Under the pieces are notes generated by a model. It saw only the letters and a list, made by a program, of their open reading frames with translations. It was not told the DNA's origin and did not search any database. DNA of 21,788 nt from Oehlia diaphana (Eukaryota > Glomeromycota > Glomeromycetes > Glomerales > Glomeraceae): assembly GCA_003833135.1 (NCBI GenBank), contig QZLH01000279.1, positions 1 through 21,788 on the forward strand. The letters are read 5' to 3'. This document shows positions 9,230 through 19,582 of this stretch, piece after piece. The position numbers were made by a program, and so were the translations under genes. Position 1 is the first letter of the stretch. The number at the start of each line of letters is the position of its first letter.

Positions 9230-10846
9230 AGTTGCTGATTTGTGTATATCAGTTAACTATATTAAAGATGTTGATTTTATCTGATAAATTTACTTATATG
9301 TCGTTTTTATATTTATTTAATTTATTCAATTTATTATTAATTATATTTATTTACTTCCTTTATTTGTATTATAAATATGTATACAATTTTATTAGAAGTT
9401 ATTGTGTAGAAATTAATTCAATAGTATTAATTGTCCAAAAACTATTATTCGTGTTCTATTAAAAGTGGCTTACAATAAAAGTTATTGTGATGAAACATTA
9501 ACAATAGATTAGATTCCGCCCTTAATCGTTAGAAAAAGAGATGGCAGTAAGATATAAATAAGATATAAATATGCCTCTGCCAACTCCATGATAGAGAGTT
9601 CTACCTTGATAATAGTTATAGAGAATTTTCCCCTATCACCTTATTCGCTTTGTTGTAAAAACCCTAAATTCCACACCTATTAAATAAATTGTTATACTTT
9701 GGTTAATCTTATACGTTGTTTTTGTATGTTCATATAAAACTTACTTATATTCATCGCGTATTATTACTAATCGTATATTACAGTTGTTTACCTTGACGAT
9801 TCTTAACGAACAATACCGGAAATACCAGGATAGGTAGTATTGAGTAAGAATCCCGTTGGTATTCGTGTGTTTATACGACATAAGTTATGTTGGTATTCGT
9901 GTGTTTATACGACATAAGTTATATACCATACGTTTCTTAATTACCGTCAGTAATCGGTAACACAGCTATGAGATTCAATTGATCACCTTCTGTATGTTTA
10001 AAGACAGGATCTCATAGTTTCAAACATAAATTAATCGAATTGGACGGTATTTAGTCTGAATTATTTTCACCAGTACTATACTTAATTGTGGCTAAGATAA
10101 TTACTGGACCTAAAACATTTAAATTTACTCTATAATAACTACATAATCAATAGATTAAGACAATCTATACCTTTTGATTGGATAGACTACTGATTTTTTA
10201 TAAATGAATGGCCAGATTAGTACTATTTGTGATCATATTTTATAACAAAATAAAAATAATGGATATCTTCTTTTTTAATTAGTACCTTGTTTGCATATAA
10301 AATACAGCTGTGATATAAAGGTAATATGCGTAATATAGTTTTTTTTAAAAAATGTATTACCTAGAAATTACTCGTGAGATTGCAATTTTAATAAATGAAA
10401 GCAAAAAAGTCTTACGCCCAGTCAGGTCATCGCCATATCTTTATTTTACAGAAACTAACTATTATTTTATTTCCAGGTAAGAGAAATAAACCACACGAAA
10501 TACAGTATATCTGACATCCACACTGAGGTACTGTTGTTATTTTTGTAATGACAAATTATTTCTGGAGAATTCTAATCGATTTCATGTGCAATTAATTCCT
10601 TTAAAACCCGCTGATTTTGTAAACTTTAGTAGAAATGAATCTTCACATACTTTTATTACTTTATTTATCGGATTCAATAAAATGCAATAACTAAAGTAAA
10701 AGAAAAATAAAATATCTACATAATATTTTAGTTAACTATTGTTTACGACTAACAAATGTTCCGTATAACAAATTGTCTATACCTTCGGTGATAAAAATTT
10801 CAGATATTTACGTTTGATAAGTTGGATTGATATCTGTTTTAAGGTA
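9230..10846. other. AT-rich spacer upstream of the transposon block
   Basis: No gene is supported. A 76-codon open frame at 9232-9462 is extremely Leu/Phe/Tyr-rich, as expected from A/T-rich DNA, and is rejected. The stretch holds an exact 34-bp tandem duplication (9855-9922) and an imperfect AAGATATAAAT doublet near 9550-9570. The 5' parts of the Tc1 and hAT elements that follow were looked for here and not found. Confidence 0.5.
9855..9922. repeat. Perfect 34-bp tandem duplication (2 copies)
   Basis: The 34-nt unit beginning GTTGGTATTCGTG and ending ACATAAGTTAT occurs at 9855-9888 and again at 9889-9922 without a single difference. Perfect identity implies a recent event, or a collapsed or expanded array in the assembly. 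Confidence 0.9.
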
Positions 10847-11062
10847 AGCCCTGACTTAAACCTTATTGAGAATATGTGGGCAGAAATGAAAGCAATGGTG
10901 CATTGTCATGACCTACCACCATCTAATATTCAAATGCTTGAGAAGTATGTTAAAGATGCCTGGAATGATATTCCTCCAGAATATTTTAAAAAATTAATTG
11001 ATAGCATGCTGTGTAGAATTGAAGCAGTTATTGCTGCAAATGGATATAATATTAATTATTAA
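10847..11062 (+). pseudogene. Tc1/mariner transposase, C-terminal fragment
   Basis: The frame reads SPDLNLIENMWAEMK, then LPPSNIQMLEKYVKDAWNDI, PPEYFKKLIDSMLCRIEAVI and AANGYNINY before a TAA at 11060-11062. This is the conserved end of Tc1/mariner-type transposases. The family's SPDLNPIENLW motif carries the last catalytic acid of the DDE triad, here Glu at 10868-10870; Pro of the motif is Leu. The first two catalytic Asp residues and the N-terminal HTH domains are absent: upstream of 10847 the frame (ISWIDICFK) no longer matches. In an intact element the enzyme cuts and pastes the transposon at TA sites. This 5'-truncated copy is inactive. The right terminal repeat follows at 11171-11201. 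Confidence 0.85.
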
Positions 11063-11170
11063 TATATAATTTTTTTTTACATATAATTAATAAAGGACAA
11101 TCAGATTAATATATTTACTTAATAATATTTATTTTATTATATTTTTTTATATGAAATTTTTATGTTAAAA

Positions 11171-11201
11171 AATGTCTGTATACTTTTGATCACCTACTGT
11201 A
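11171..11201 (+). repeat. Right terminal inverted repeat of the Tc1-like element
   Basis: The end reads GTCTGTATACTTTTGATCAC followed by CTACTGTA, matching the familiar Tc1-type inner-to-outer order (GTCCGAATACTTTTGACCAC then CACTGTA). The final TA (11200-11201) is the expected TA target duplication. The matching left repeat was not found in the window, consistent with 5' truncation. Confidence 0.75.
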
Positions 11202-13357
11202 CTAGTACATGAAGTAAACATAAGAAAATACTTGAAGAAGCAGAAGCAACAAGAGAGGCAAATTTAACACAAAAAAAATTAATAGAAAGTGAAAGTGGTT
11301 CAGATTATGAAGCTGAAACAAGTCAATTAACATTAACAGAGGGAAGTGAAAATGATTCTAATGGTGAATCTAAAGATAACAGTCATATAATATTACAGGA
11401 TATTACAATATCTGATGTTTCTGATATAATTACAGATGATCTTGAAACAGATTTTCTAGAAATTAATAAAAAGTCAAAAAGAAAACCCCAACTAAAATTA
11501 CACGATCAAAAACAAGATGGGAATGGAGTTTCTTTAAGCTTAATGAAGATAACATAAAGGCTATTTGTCATATTAAAGGCTGTGGAAAAATGCTTTCATG
11601 ATGCAGTTCTCCAAGCTCATTATCAACACATTTGCCAGGTACACATCATATCACCAAAGATATTACTATGAAGAAGAATTAAAAATCCTTCTACTCCAAT
11701 CAAATCACATCATTCTTTTAAACAAGAATCTTTAACTAAAAATGTTGTAGCGTTTGTCATTGGAACAGTACAACCTTTAAGTATTGCAGAAGATCCAGAT
11801 TTCATTAATATGATAAATGGGTTTGATAAATATTATAAAATTCCTTGTACTAAAACACTTAAAAATCAAATCTCAAAAACATGTGAAGTTGGAAAAGATA
11901 CACTTAAAAATCAACTTTCACATATACAGCATATTTCTTTGACATTAGATACCCGGAGTTTACCAGCACACTTGCCTTATTTAGGTGTTACTGCTCATTG
12001 GGTGACATCTAAATTTGAACCACATGAAATACTTCTTAGCATGACAGAATTACCATATCCACATGGTTCAACCGAAATTAAAAAGCATTTGTTTGATTTG
12101 TTTAATGAATGGGAGATTGAATCAAAAAATAAGTGCTATGGTAACTGATAATAGCTCAAATGTAAAAAAAGCATGTAATGAATTAGGAATTGGTGAAAGG
12201 ATCCCATGTACCACTCATACTCTTCAGTTGAGCATTGGAAAAGGATTAGATAAAATAGAACCATTAGCTGATAAGTGTAAATGTCTTATTACTTTTTTAT
12301 CAGAAGATAAAAAAAAGCAGCAATTAAAATAATCACAAATTTATCTATATCGCCAACAAGAAATATTACAAGAAACTGAATAATTAGAAAAAGAAGTTGA
12401 AAATCTTATTTGTCTTGATGCTGTAAAAGCAAATAATACAAGATGGAATTCAATAATTTATGCTTTTCAAAGACTTATTGTTCTTAAACCAGCAATTTCA
12501 ATGCTAAAGGCTTCTTTAATGAGTGATGCAAGTTCATATATTCGTAAAGAGGGTGAAAAATTAGAACAACTTTATCCTACAGTTAATGAGTGGAAAATAA
12601 TTAAAGAACTAATAGAGCTTTTAACTCCTTTTGAAATTGCAACGCGTTTTTTAAGTGATATAAAGTATCCAACAATTAGTTTTGTATATCCAACTACGTG
12701 TAATTTAAAGGATAGGCTTGAAAGTGATTTTACTTTATTGGAAACTAGTGGAGCAAAATATTGCAGTGATGCAATTTTACAAGATTTAATATCAAGATGG
12801 AATTTTCCTCAAGATTTATGTTTAAAAGGATTATTTTTTGATCCTCGTTTTAAAAGCTTAGATTTTATTGATACCCAAGAAAAAAAAATAGTATGTTAAT
12901 CAATTAAAAGAAGAGGTTGAAATTTCTAAACAAAATGATAGTTCTATAACATTTGATAAGGATATAGATGATTTAATAATAGCGATAGTAAGTTTTTGGA
13001 AAAAAAGAATAACAAAACTGTTGCACTAATAAAAGATGAATTCCAACATTATTTAATTGTATTAGAATTACCTGCTCTTGAAGAATATGATCCATATTTA
13101 TGGTGGTTAAACAATAAAAGTCAATATCCAGTATTACACAAATTAGCAATAAAATATCTTCATATTCCTGCTACGTCAGTTCCATCAGAAAGGCTTTTTT
13201 CTGATGCTAAAAATTTAATCATACCACAGAACTCGTTTGGATTCATATCTTTGTTAACCAGCTCATGTTTTTAAAAAGAAATAGAGAATATATCGACATA
13301 TATGAATTTCTTCTATTAAATAAATTGGTTATTATAAATTTTATAAAAATGCAGTAA
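11202..13357 (+). pseudogene. BED-finger hAT transposase, frameshifted
   Basis: Parts in order: an acidic Ser/Glu-rich N-terminal stretch (11202-11490); a BED zinc finger at about 11505-11660 (TRWEWSFFKL, CHIKGCGK, THLPGTHH), broken by TGA at 11599-11601; the catalytic RNase-H-like fold with first Asp in LTLDTRSLPAHLPYLGVTAH (Asp codon 11948-11950), second Asp in MVTDNSSNVKKACNE (12147-12149), CTTHTLQL, and NTRWNS near 12440; an insertion region (12501-12897); and the dimerisation end YLHIPATSVPSERLFSDA (to 13205), then RTRLDSYL and NQLMFLKRNREYI. It ends at TAA 13355-13357. Frame changes occur near 11490, 12130, 12330-12400, 12900 and 13230-13255, and a stop at 12330-12332. The frame is open leftwards to the Tc1 repeat at 11201, and no start codon or left terminus is present. 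hAT enzymes mobilise DNA with 8-bp target duplications. This copy cannot make full enzyme. Confidence 0.88.
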
Positions 13358-13499
13358 TAACGAAAATTAAAAATCATTTTTTAGCATTAAAATTGTGATC
13401 AACAAAATTACCTGCGCCTTAATGTAAATTTTTTATGACACATAAATTCGATTAGTTCCAGGTATCAAAAATCAAAAATCGAATTCTAGAATCAAATCC

Positions 13500-13570
13500 T
13501 GCGAAATGATTAATCGCGATTGATTGATTCTATAATCGATTCTAATAATGGGAATCGATTCCAATCCCTA
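13500..13570 (+). repeat. Right terminal/subterminal region of the hAT element
   Basis: A cluster of AATCGATT-type words (TAATCGCGATT, TATAATCGATTC, GGGAATCGATTCC) ends at CCAATCCCTA (13561-13570). Read outward on the other strand this is TAGGGATTGGAATCGATTCC, a hAT-like terminus. The 8 bases after it, AATAGAAT, would be the target duplication, but the left terminus needed to confirm it was not found. Confidence 0.65.
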
Positions 13571-14844
13571 AATAGAATAACTATTTAAAGCTTTAAATTG
13601 TACGGGACTATTAAATTCAGACTCACAAATTGTGACTCGTTTAATTGATGAGATTAATGTACTTATTATGCCAATATCATAAAAGACAAACGATGATTTA
13701 TAAATCTGTAAATGAAATCTATAAATGAACACTGTAAGTATCACAGTATCACAGGATACTGAGAAAACTGCTACAGTATAAAGTGTGCCATATTTGCCAT
13801 ATTTATTGTATAATGTAACTATACTTGGCATAAGAAATGTCTGTAACCCTAGGTGAGATTATATCTATTAATTTCCCATCATCATATAAGCACAATTTAG
13901 ACCAAGAAAATCACTAATTTATTGCATTATATAATTATCGTAATGAATTATAAACTTCTGTATCAATCATTTCAAAAGTAACTTTTAATAAATGATTTAT
14001 TATGCATGATTATAATAGTACTAGTTAAATCTAAATTTGATATATTCATTATATTTATTAAATGTTCTCATTTATTTTTACCAAGAACTAGTATCAATAA
14101 ATGAAGTTCAATATAATTCTTTAATATTAATAAATCTAATAAATCGATAATAAAAAATAAATATTTTTCTTGACTTTAGTAATTTAAATAGTATACATAC
14201 TTTAATTCATAAATTAATTTATTCAAAAAAAAAAAAAATTATTCTAAATTATTTAAGTTGAAATCTTTATGATTTTTATACAATCTGATGTTTATTGATT
14301 TGTGCGATTAAAAGATCAGAATCATGAGATATTATCAAGAAACATGGATTAGTACGTAACTTTGAATGATGATAAAAATTTTAACATTTAGTTTATATTA
14401 ATTGATTGAAGAATTTCTTATCTTGAGGATATACATACAATATTGACCAAATTTCATCAACGTCAGAATTGCTCAATGTACAGTATAAAAATCACAAATA
14501 CAATTAGAACACATACTTTTCAACAACTAACAGATCTGGTTTAAGTGACATTATAACTTTTCATTTTTTAAATTAGATCATGAAATCTTATATTTTAAAA
14601 TAAATATATATTTAACATTTAGATATATACAGTAGTTAAAAGGAATTATTGCTTATTACTATTTAAAACTATTAACTTTTAGAAGCTATCAGATATTCTA
14701 TATGGTGGTGGTTAGTTGGACATAGATCACCACATCACATAATATTACATAATTCATAAAAATTGACATAACTCGAATTTCGTTACAGGCACCATTCTTT
14801 AACACTAGTAATAAATACAAATAATAAATAACACAAAATTTGTA
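13571..14844. other. Spacer; 3' flank of BTB gene 1, duplicated at 17500-18079
   Basis: An 87-codon minus-strand frame at 13568-13831 has no recognisable motif and is not called. From about 13870 the sequence matches, with many small gaps, the spacer 17500-18079 on the 3' side of the second BTB gene: TCTATTAATTTCCCATC then CACAATTTAGACC (13891-13903) against CATAATTTAGACC (17543-17555); a TTATGCATGATTATAATAG-like stretch; GTTCAATATAATTCTT; and ATATGGTGGTGGTTAGTTGG against ATGGTAGTAGGTGAAGTTGG. It is therefore part of a duplicated unit rather than unique spacer. Confidence 0.6.
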
Positions 14845-16251
14845 TTAAATATTTTCATTTTTTTGATGAGATTGAATTCGAAAACGACCAGGATAACATA
14901 ATGATACCACTGGATAAAGTTTTGATGGTAAATTATTCCATTCTAATACTTCAAGATACTTTGTGCCATTGACTGTAAAAGCGCAAGTTCTTTCATTCAT
15001 ATCTAAATGAACAGTAATTTTTGCACCATCTTCGTGAAATGATGGACAATAATAAAATCCACTAACTGAATTACAATTACCACCGGAACCCAATACCCAA
15101 CCAGTAGCTTGAGATCCTGCAAAGGATTCGTAATAAAAGTCATCAGTTGCACATACTCCAACCCAAGACCATGAACAATTCTTCTCAATAATAATATCCC
15201 ATTCAAAAATGCCCTTATTTTCAAATGCTATTGTACCTCTCACACTTTGATGGTTAATAAAGCGAGACGCTTGTACAACTTTTCCATTATTCTCGATTAT
15301 AAGACCTGATCCACATGCTGATTCATCCCAAAAAAGTTCAGACTCTTTAATTCTATAAATTGGTATTCCTCGAATATTATCTAAATCTGAATTAATTAAT
15401 TCTGAATTATTTTGAATTATTTCAGCTGGAATAATTTTTAACGGTTCAATGAAATCAAATTGACTTCTTTTTATTCGTCTGAAATCAATATATTCGATCA
15501 AAGATTCCAATTCTTTAGCAACTTTTTGATGATCTGTAATAAGTTTATTTTCTATTTGAATCAAGTTATCAATTTGCTCTAAAGTTGGCAATTTTTCCAT
15601 TAGAGTTTTATATGTAACATCAGAAACATTTTTAGCTGCAAAAATAGCACTATATCGAAAAACTTCATACTCTGGTGTTGCAAAAGGTATATCTTTTTCA
15701 TTTGTATAAAATAAAAGGTATTGAAGAGCTGTAATAGATAATCGACCAATTTCAATATCAGATAATAAAATAGTTGCTATTTCTTTGATTAATAAGTTAA
15801 GAAGAGTATTATCCTCTGATAAAGGCATAATTTCTACAACTTTAGATAATAATTCTGGTGAATAATTTTTTGTGAAATTATTTTTAAAAAAGGTTTTAAT
15901 GGTTTTCATTATAAATTCCTGTAGGTCCAATAATTGAAAATAATCTGCAGCATAATAAGCTTCAATTATATTATCTTTAGTTAAAGAATTTATTTTAATT
16001 GATCCAACATAAATATATTCTAATATAATCATCATTCCAGAAGAATTGATCGTTGGAAAAGAAATTTGTCTTTCGAAACTCTCCTTCATCCCATTATAAA
16101 GTAGTCCTTCAAGTACTTCAGACCTTGATGCTAAAATTGCTCTACATCCATATAATTTTGTTTCATCCTTACATAATATTTCTATATCACTATACTTTGG
16201 ATTATTTACTAGCAATTTTAAATCTTGACTTAATGAATATCCTCTTGCCAT
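14845..16251 (-). CDS. BTB-BACK-SPRY domain protein, copy 1
   Basis: Intact single-exon frame of 468 residues. Residues 10-120 form a BTB/POZ domain: SDIEILCKDETKLYGCRAIL, ASRSEVLEGLLYNGMKES and MIILEYIYVGSI. Residues about 130-260 are helical and BACK-like (SPELLSKVVEIM, EYEVFRYSAIFAAK). Residues 340-460 are a SPRY domain: NKGIFEWDIIIEKN, WVGVC, ATGWVLGSGG, ITVHLDMNERTCAFTVNGT and WNNLPSKLYPVVSL. BTB domains dimerise, and in many proteins recruit Cullin-3 ubiquitin ligase; SPRY domains bind partner proteins. A substrate-adaptor role is inference. No signal peptide or membrane segment is seen, so it is probably cytosolic or nuclear. The first 30 residues are identical to copy 2 at 18080-19495, while SPRY loops differ. 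The ATG lies just after an A/T homopolymer leader, and a TATA-like box is about 60 nt upstream. BTB families are strongly expanded in arbuscular mycorrhizal fungi. Confidence 0.92.
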   Translation of the reverse strand: MARGYSLSQDLKLLVNNPKYSDIEILCKDETKLYGCRAILASRSEVLEGLLYNGMKESFERQISFPTINSSGMMIILEYIYVGSIKINSLTKDNIIEAYYAADYFQLLDLQEFIMKTIKTFFKNNFTKNYSPELLSKVVEIMPLSEDNTLLNLLIKEIATILLSDIEIGRLSITALQYLLFYTNEKDIPFATPEYEVFRYSAIFAAKNVSDVTYKTLMEKLPTLEQIDNLIQIENKLITDHQKVAKELESLIEYIDFRRIKRSQFDFIEPLKIIPAEIIQNNSELINSDLDNIRGIPIYRIKESELFWDESACGSGLIIENNGKVVQASRFINHQSVRGTIAFENKGIFEWDIIIEKNCSWSWVGVCATDDFYYESFAGSQATGWVLGSGGNCNSVSGFYYCPSFHEDGAKITVHLDMNERTCAFTVNGTKYLEVLEWNNLPSKLYPVVSLCYPGRFRIQSHQKNENI

Positions 16252-16307
16252 TTTTTTTTAAAAAAAATTCAAAAAAAAAAGAAATATTGTCGTATTTTGT
16301 TTTCCAA

Positions 16308-16331
16308 ATATTTATATCTGTACTATGTTGC
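16308..16331 (-). promoter_or_regulatory. TATA-like module of BTB gene 1
   Basis: On the minus strand CAACATAGTAC precedes AGATATAAATATT, about 60 nt upstream of the ATG. The same CAACATAGTAC next to an AATATATAAG box occurs upstream of copy 2 (19681-19702), so this element is conserved while the leader between it and the ATG is not. Its promoter role is inference. Confidence 0.45.
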
Positions 16332-16951
16332 ACCAAATCACTAACTTAAAATACATTTCATGTACATCATTACATCATTGAAATTTTAAGCTGCGCCTTT
16401 ACAATGATAAACTTCAAGATAAATTAGATAGATTTCATAGCTAAAAACAACAACGAACGACAAATTTTTTTGCGTTAAGAATACTTAAATCTAAACCATA
16501 AGCAAAAATAGTTTATTTAACAATGGAATAAGGCTAAATAAATTACTCATGGAACTACCGTAAATAATCACCTTTATATCCATTAAAAGTGTGAAATTAC
16601 AATTCATTTTTAAAAAAAATATAAGCCTTTAAATACTAAATATAAAGTTACAGGGAATGAACTTTTTTATATATAGTAAATAAGTCATAATAATAAAATA
16701 TTAAATTTCATGCTCAGCGAATAAAGAATTATCATCCTTTTTTAAGAAATTTATATCACGGAGTTGAAATAAAGATTTCAATATCAAGTTATCATAACTA
16801 AAAATTTCAGCTCATACCATACTGACTTATAAGCATAAGATAATTCTGATGCGTAATTCTTTCTGTGTTTGTAACTATCCATCGTCATAAAGATTTTGTA
16901 ACAATCCATCACAACGGATTGTAAGAAGAAATTTGATTTTGATTTAATAAT
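16332..16951. other. AT-rich spacer upstream of BTB gene 1
   Basis: No gene is supported. The stretch is A/T-rich with no long open frames. It would contain any distal promoter of copy 1 and the decayed body of the fossil copy whose 5' end lies at 16952-17095, but I cannot align BACK or SPRY codons here. Confidence 0.4.
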
Positions 16952-17095
16952 TTCTTTCATTTCATTACAGAGTAGTCAACTAAATACTTCTGTTAATATT
17001 ATTCTATGACTCAAATTTATTTTATTCACATAAAATTTTTACATCGCTAGGTTTATTAGTAATTTCAAATCTTGTTCTAATGGATAACTTTATTC
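16952..17095 (-). pseudogene. Fossil 5' end of a third BTB-SPRY copy
   Basis: In plus-strand view the order CTTTCAT.TCATTA, AGAGTAGTC, AAATACTTCTG, then GGTTTATTAGTAATTTCAAA and TCTTG..CTAATGGATA parallels, in the same order and orientation, the N-terminal BTB coding part of the intact genes: CTTTCATCCCATTATAAAGT, AGTCCTTCAAGTACTTC, GGATTATTTACTAGCAATTT, TAAATCTTGACTTAATGAAT. About 25 nt are missing relative to the intact genes and the frame is destroyed. The lost segment covers SDIEILCKDE and its surroundings. It sits between the two intact copies, as expected for an older member of the same tandem array. Confidence 0.6.
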
Positions 17096-18079
17096 AGAAT
17101 CTTTTTAAATTGTTTATTATAATGTATATCACACATTTAGATCATATGAGAGAAAGAAATTTCTCTTAGCTGTATCTTCACAATTATTTGCTGGAGAATA
17201 GGTTATAAAATTCAACTATAGATGCCGTCGGAATTTGCTGAATTGAAATTACGGCATTACGAAATATGGATTTTACCATTTAAACATTTAACAAATCATC
17301 AAGATCAACATTATATTACAAATTATCTATGGCATAATCAAAAAAAATATTACTTTCTTTGTGTAATATTTGTACATTTGGCATTAAATAATTAGCTATT
17401 ACGGCGATTTAATATATCACGGTATAAACTTCATATACCGTAATTAATTCTGACGTTAAGTATAAATGAATTCACTTCATAATTTAACTTTTTCGACTGG
17501 ATGAAATCCGCTCTCCATTAATTTCCTATATCACATATAAAGCATAATTTAGACCTTGACTATAACAATTGTAAGCTGTAATTAGATTCTTGTCACTATC
17601 TGTATCGATTTTTCTTTTTTGTAATAAAATTATTTGTTATGCATAATTATCAGATAATTACGTCTATATCATTAATCATATTTATTAAACGGTTTCTTTT
17701 ATCCTTAACAAAAACTGGAATTACTTAATTAGAAAATAGTTCGATATAATTCTTCTATGTCATGTAGCATAAATAATATAAATTTGATTTACGAGAAATA
17801 TAGAAAATATTTTAATTATTAAATTAAATTTACATTTAAATTAAATCAAACATCCATGGTAGTAGGTGAAGTTGGACATGTTAAATAATCACGAAATTTA
17901 CAGCAAACGAGTGAAATGAAACTAATTCCCATGGAATTAAACTTATCAACTCTCAAACATGTCCTAATAAAAATTATATTAAATAAAAACTTACAAAAAT
18001 TGCAACTTGTATAGTTAATTCATGTCCAGTAGAACATCTTCTGTCACTCACAGGTGCCATAAAATTTATGCTAAACATT
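17096..18079. other. Spacer; 3' flank of BTB gene 2, homologous to 13870-14844
   Basis: No gene is supported. A TATATCACACATTTAGAT motif at 17125-17142 lies just beyond the fossil BTB 5' end. A related one at 17528-17556 begins the part matching the 3' flank of copy 1. Shared landmarks in order are the ATTAATTTCC..TTTAGACC block, a TTATGCATAATTAT block, TTCGATATAATTCTT, and ATGGTAGTAGGTGAAGTTGG (17856-17875). The flank of copy 1 is longer, so indels have accumulated. Confidence 0.6.
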
Positions 18080-19495
18080 CTAATTTTTTTGATGAGGCTG
18101 AATTCGGCAACGACTACGATAACCCAATGATACTACTGGATGAAGCTTTGATGGTAAATTGTTCCATTCTGATACTTCCCGATACTTTGTATCATTGACC
18201 GTAAAAGAACAAGCTCTTTTATCCATATCTAAATGAACTGTAATTCTTGCACCATCTTCGTGAAACGGGGGACAATAATTTTCTAGGCTACTACTTCCAG
18301 AATTGCGACAATAACCATTAGAACCCAATACCCATCCGGTAAATTGCCTTCCTGCAGGATTTTCATAATCAAAGTTTACTGATGAACATACTCCAACCCA
18401 AACACCTTTACAATCTTTCTCAATAATAACATCCCATTCAAAAATACCATTATTTTCTAATACCTTTTTACCTCTAACACTATGATGTAGACCTTTATTA
18501 ATTAAAGATCGTACAATTATTCCATTATCCTCAATAATAAGTTTTGATCCAGATGCTGATTTGTCCCATACATAATCTGATTCATTAATTGATATTCCAC
18601 GAGTATTGCTTAAATTTGAATTATTTAATAAAGCTATATTCCGATAAACACTGAGAATATTTTCGGCTGGAATAATTTCTAATGGTTCAATAATATTAGC
18701 TATTATTTGCGCTTTAATCCTTCTGAAATCCATAAATTTAATCAAAGTCTTCAATTCTTCAGCAATTTGTTGTTTATCAGCAATAAATTTATTTTCTACT
18801 TTGATTGGATTATCTACTTGTCCTAAAGTTGGTAACCGTTCTATAAATGTTTTAAAAGCATCATTAGAGGCTTGTTTTGCTGCTAGAATTACACTATACC
18901 GAAAAACTTCATATTCCGAGGTTGCGAAAAGCTTTTCTTTTTCATGTGTAATAGACAAGAGATATTTAAGACCTGCAATAGACAATCGATCAAATTCAAT
19001 ATTATTTAATGGCATAATTGCCACTGCTTCAACCAATAAATTAAGAAGAACATTATCTTCTGTTAATGGCATGATTTCTGCAACCTTAGATAATAATTCT
19101 GGTGAATAATTTTTTGCGTAATTTCTTGCTAACGTATTTTTAAGGGTTTTTATAATTAATTCTTGAAGACTTTGTATTTGAAAATAATCTGCGGCATAAT
19201 AAGCTTCAACTATATTTTCTTTAGTCAAAGAATCTCCTCTAAGTGAACCAACATAAATATATTCTAATAAAATTTTCATTCCAGAAGAATCAATAGCAGG
19301 AAAAGAGATTTTTCCTTCAAAACTCTCTTTCATCCCATTATAAAGTAGTCCTTCAAGTACTTCCGACCTTGCCGCTAAAATTGCTCTACAACCATATAAT
19401 TTTTTTTCATCCTTACATAATATTTCTATATCACTATACTTTGGATTATTTACTAACAACTTTAAATCTTGACTTAATGAATATCCTCTTGCCAT
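18080..19495 (-). CDS. BTB-BACK-SPRY domain protein, copy 2
   Basis: Intact single-exon frame of 471 residues with the same architecture as the gene at 14845-16251. The BTB domain covers about 10-120 (CRAILAARSEVLEGLLYNG, KILLEYIYVGSLRGDSLTK), a BACK-like helical region about 130-260 (KNYSPELLSKVAEIMPLTED), and SPRY about 340-465 (NNGIFEWDVIIEKDCKGVWV, FTGWVLGSNGYC, ARITVHLDMDKRACSFTVND, WNNLPSKLHPVVSLGYRSRC). The first 30 residues equal copy 1. Within SPRY the strands are conserved but loops differ strongly (CSWSWVGVCATDDF against CKGVWVGVCSSVNF; GGNCNSVSGFYYCPSF against NGYCRNSGSSSLENYCPPF). Probably a cytosolic or nuclear adaptor; partner and target are unknown. Unlike copy 1, its leader is stretched by a 60-nt A/T tandem repeat between the ATG and the TATA-like module. 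No internal damage is visible. Confidence 0.92.
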   Translation of the reverse strand: MARGYSLSQDLKLLVNNPKYSDIEILCKDEKKLYGCRAILAARSEVLEGLLYNGMKESFEGKISFPAIDSSGMKILLEYIYVGSLRGDSLTKENIVEAYYAADYFQIQSLQELIIKTLKNTLARNYAKNYSPELLSKVAEIMPLTEDNVLLNLLVEAVAIMPLNNIEFDRLSIAGLKYLLSITHEKEKLFATSEYEVFRYSVILAAKQASNDAFKTFIERLPTLGQVDNPIKVENKFIADKQQIAEELKTLIKFMDFRRIKAQIIANIIEPLEIIPAENILSVYRNIALLNNSNLSNTRGISINESDYVWDKSASGSKLIIEDNGIIVRSLINKGLHHSVRGKKVLENNGIFEWDVIIEKDCKGVWVGVCSSVNFDYENPAGRQFTGWVLGSNGYCRNSGSSSLENYCPPFHEDGARITVHLDMDKRACSFTVNDTKYREVSEWNNLPSKLHPVVSLGYRSRCRIQPHQKN

Positions 19496-19500
19496 TTTTT

Positions 19501-19545
19501 TTTTTAAAAAAAAAATAAAAAATTTTTTTTTATGGATAGAAGATT

Positions 19546-19582
<37 letters not shown>

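Noticed and set aside
9232..9462. 76-codon hydrophobic frame
   Set aside because: Leu/Phe/Tyr/Ile-rich because of A/T-rich DNA; no charged flanks or start context to support a real membrane peptide.
13568..13831. 87-codon minus-strand frame beside the hAT right end
   Set aside because: No motif, and it overlaps the transposon terminus; probably chance.
16053..16349. 98-codon plus-strand frame opposite BTB gene 1
   Set aside because: Antisense shadow of a well-supported gene.
18801..19109. 102-codon plus-strand frame opposite BTB gene 2
   Set aside because: Antisense shadow of a well-supported gene.
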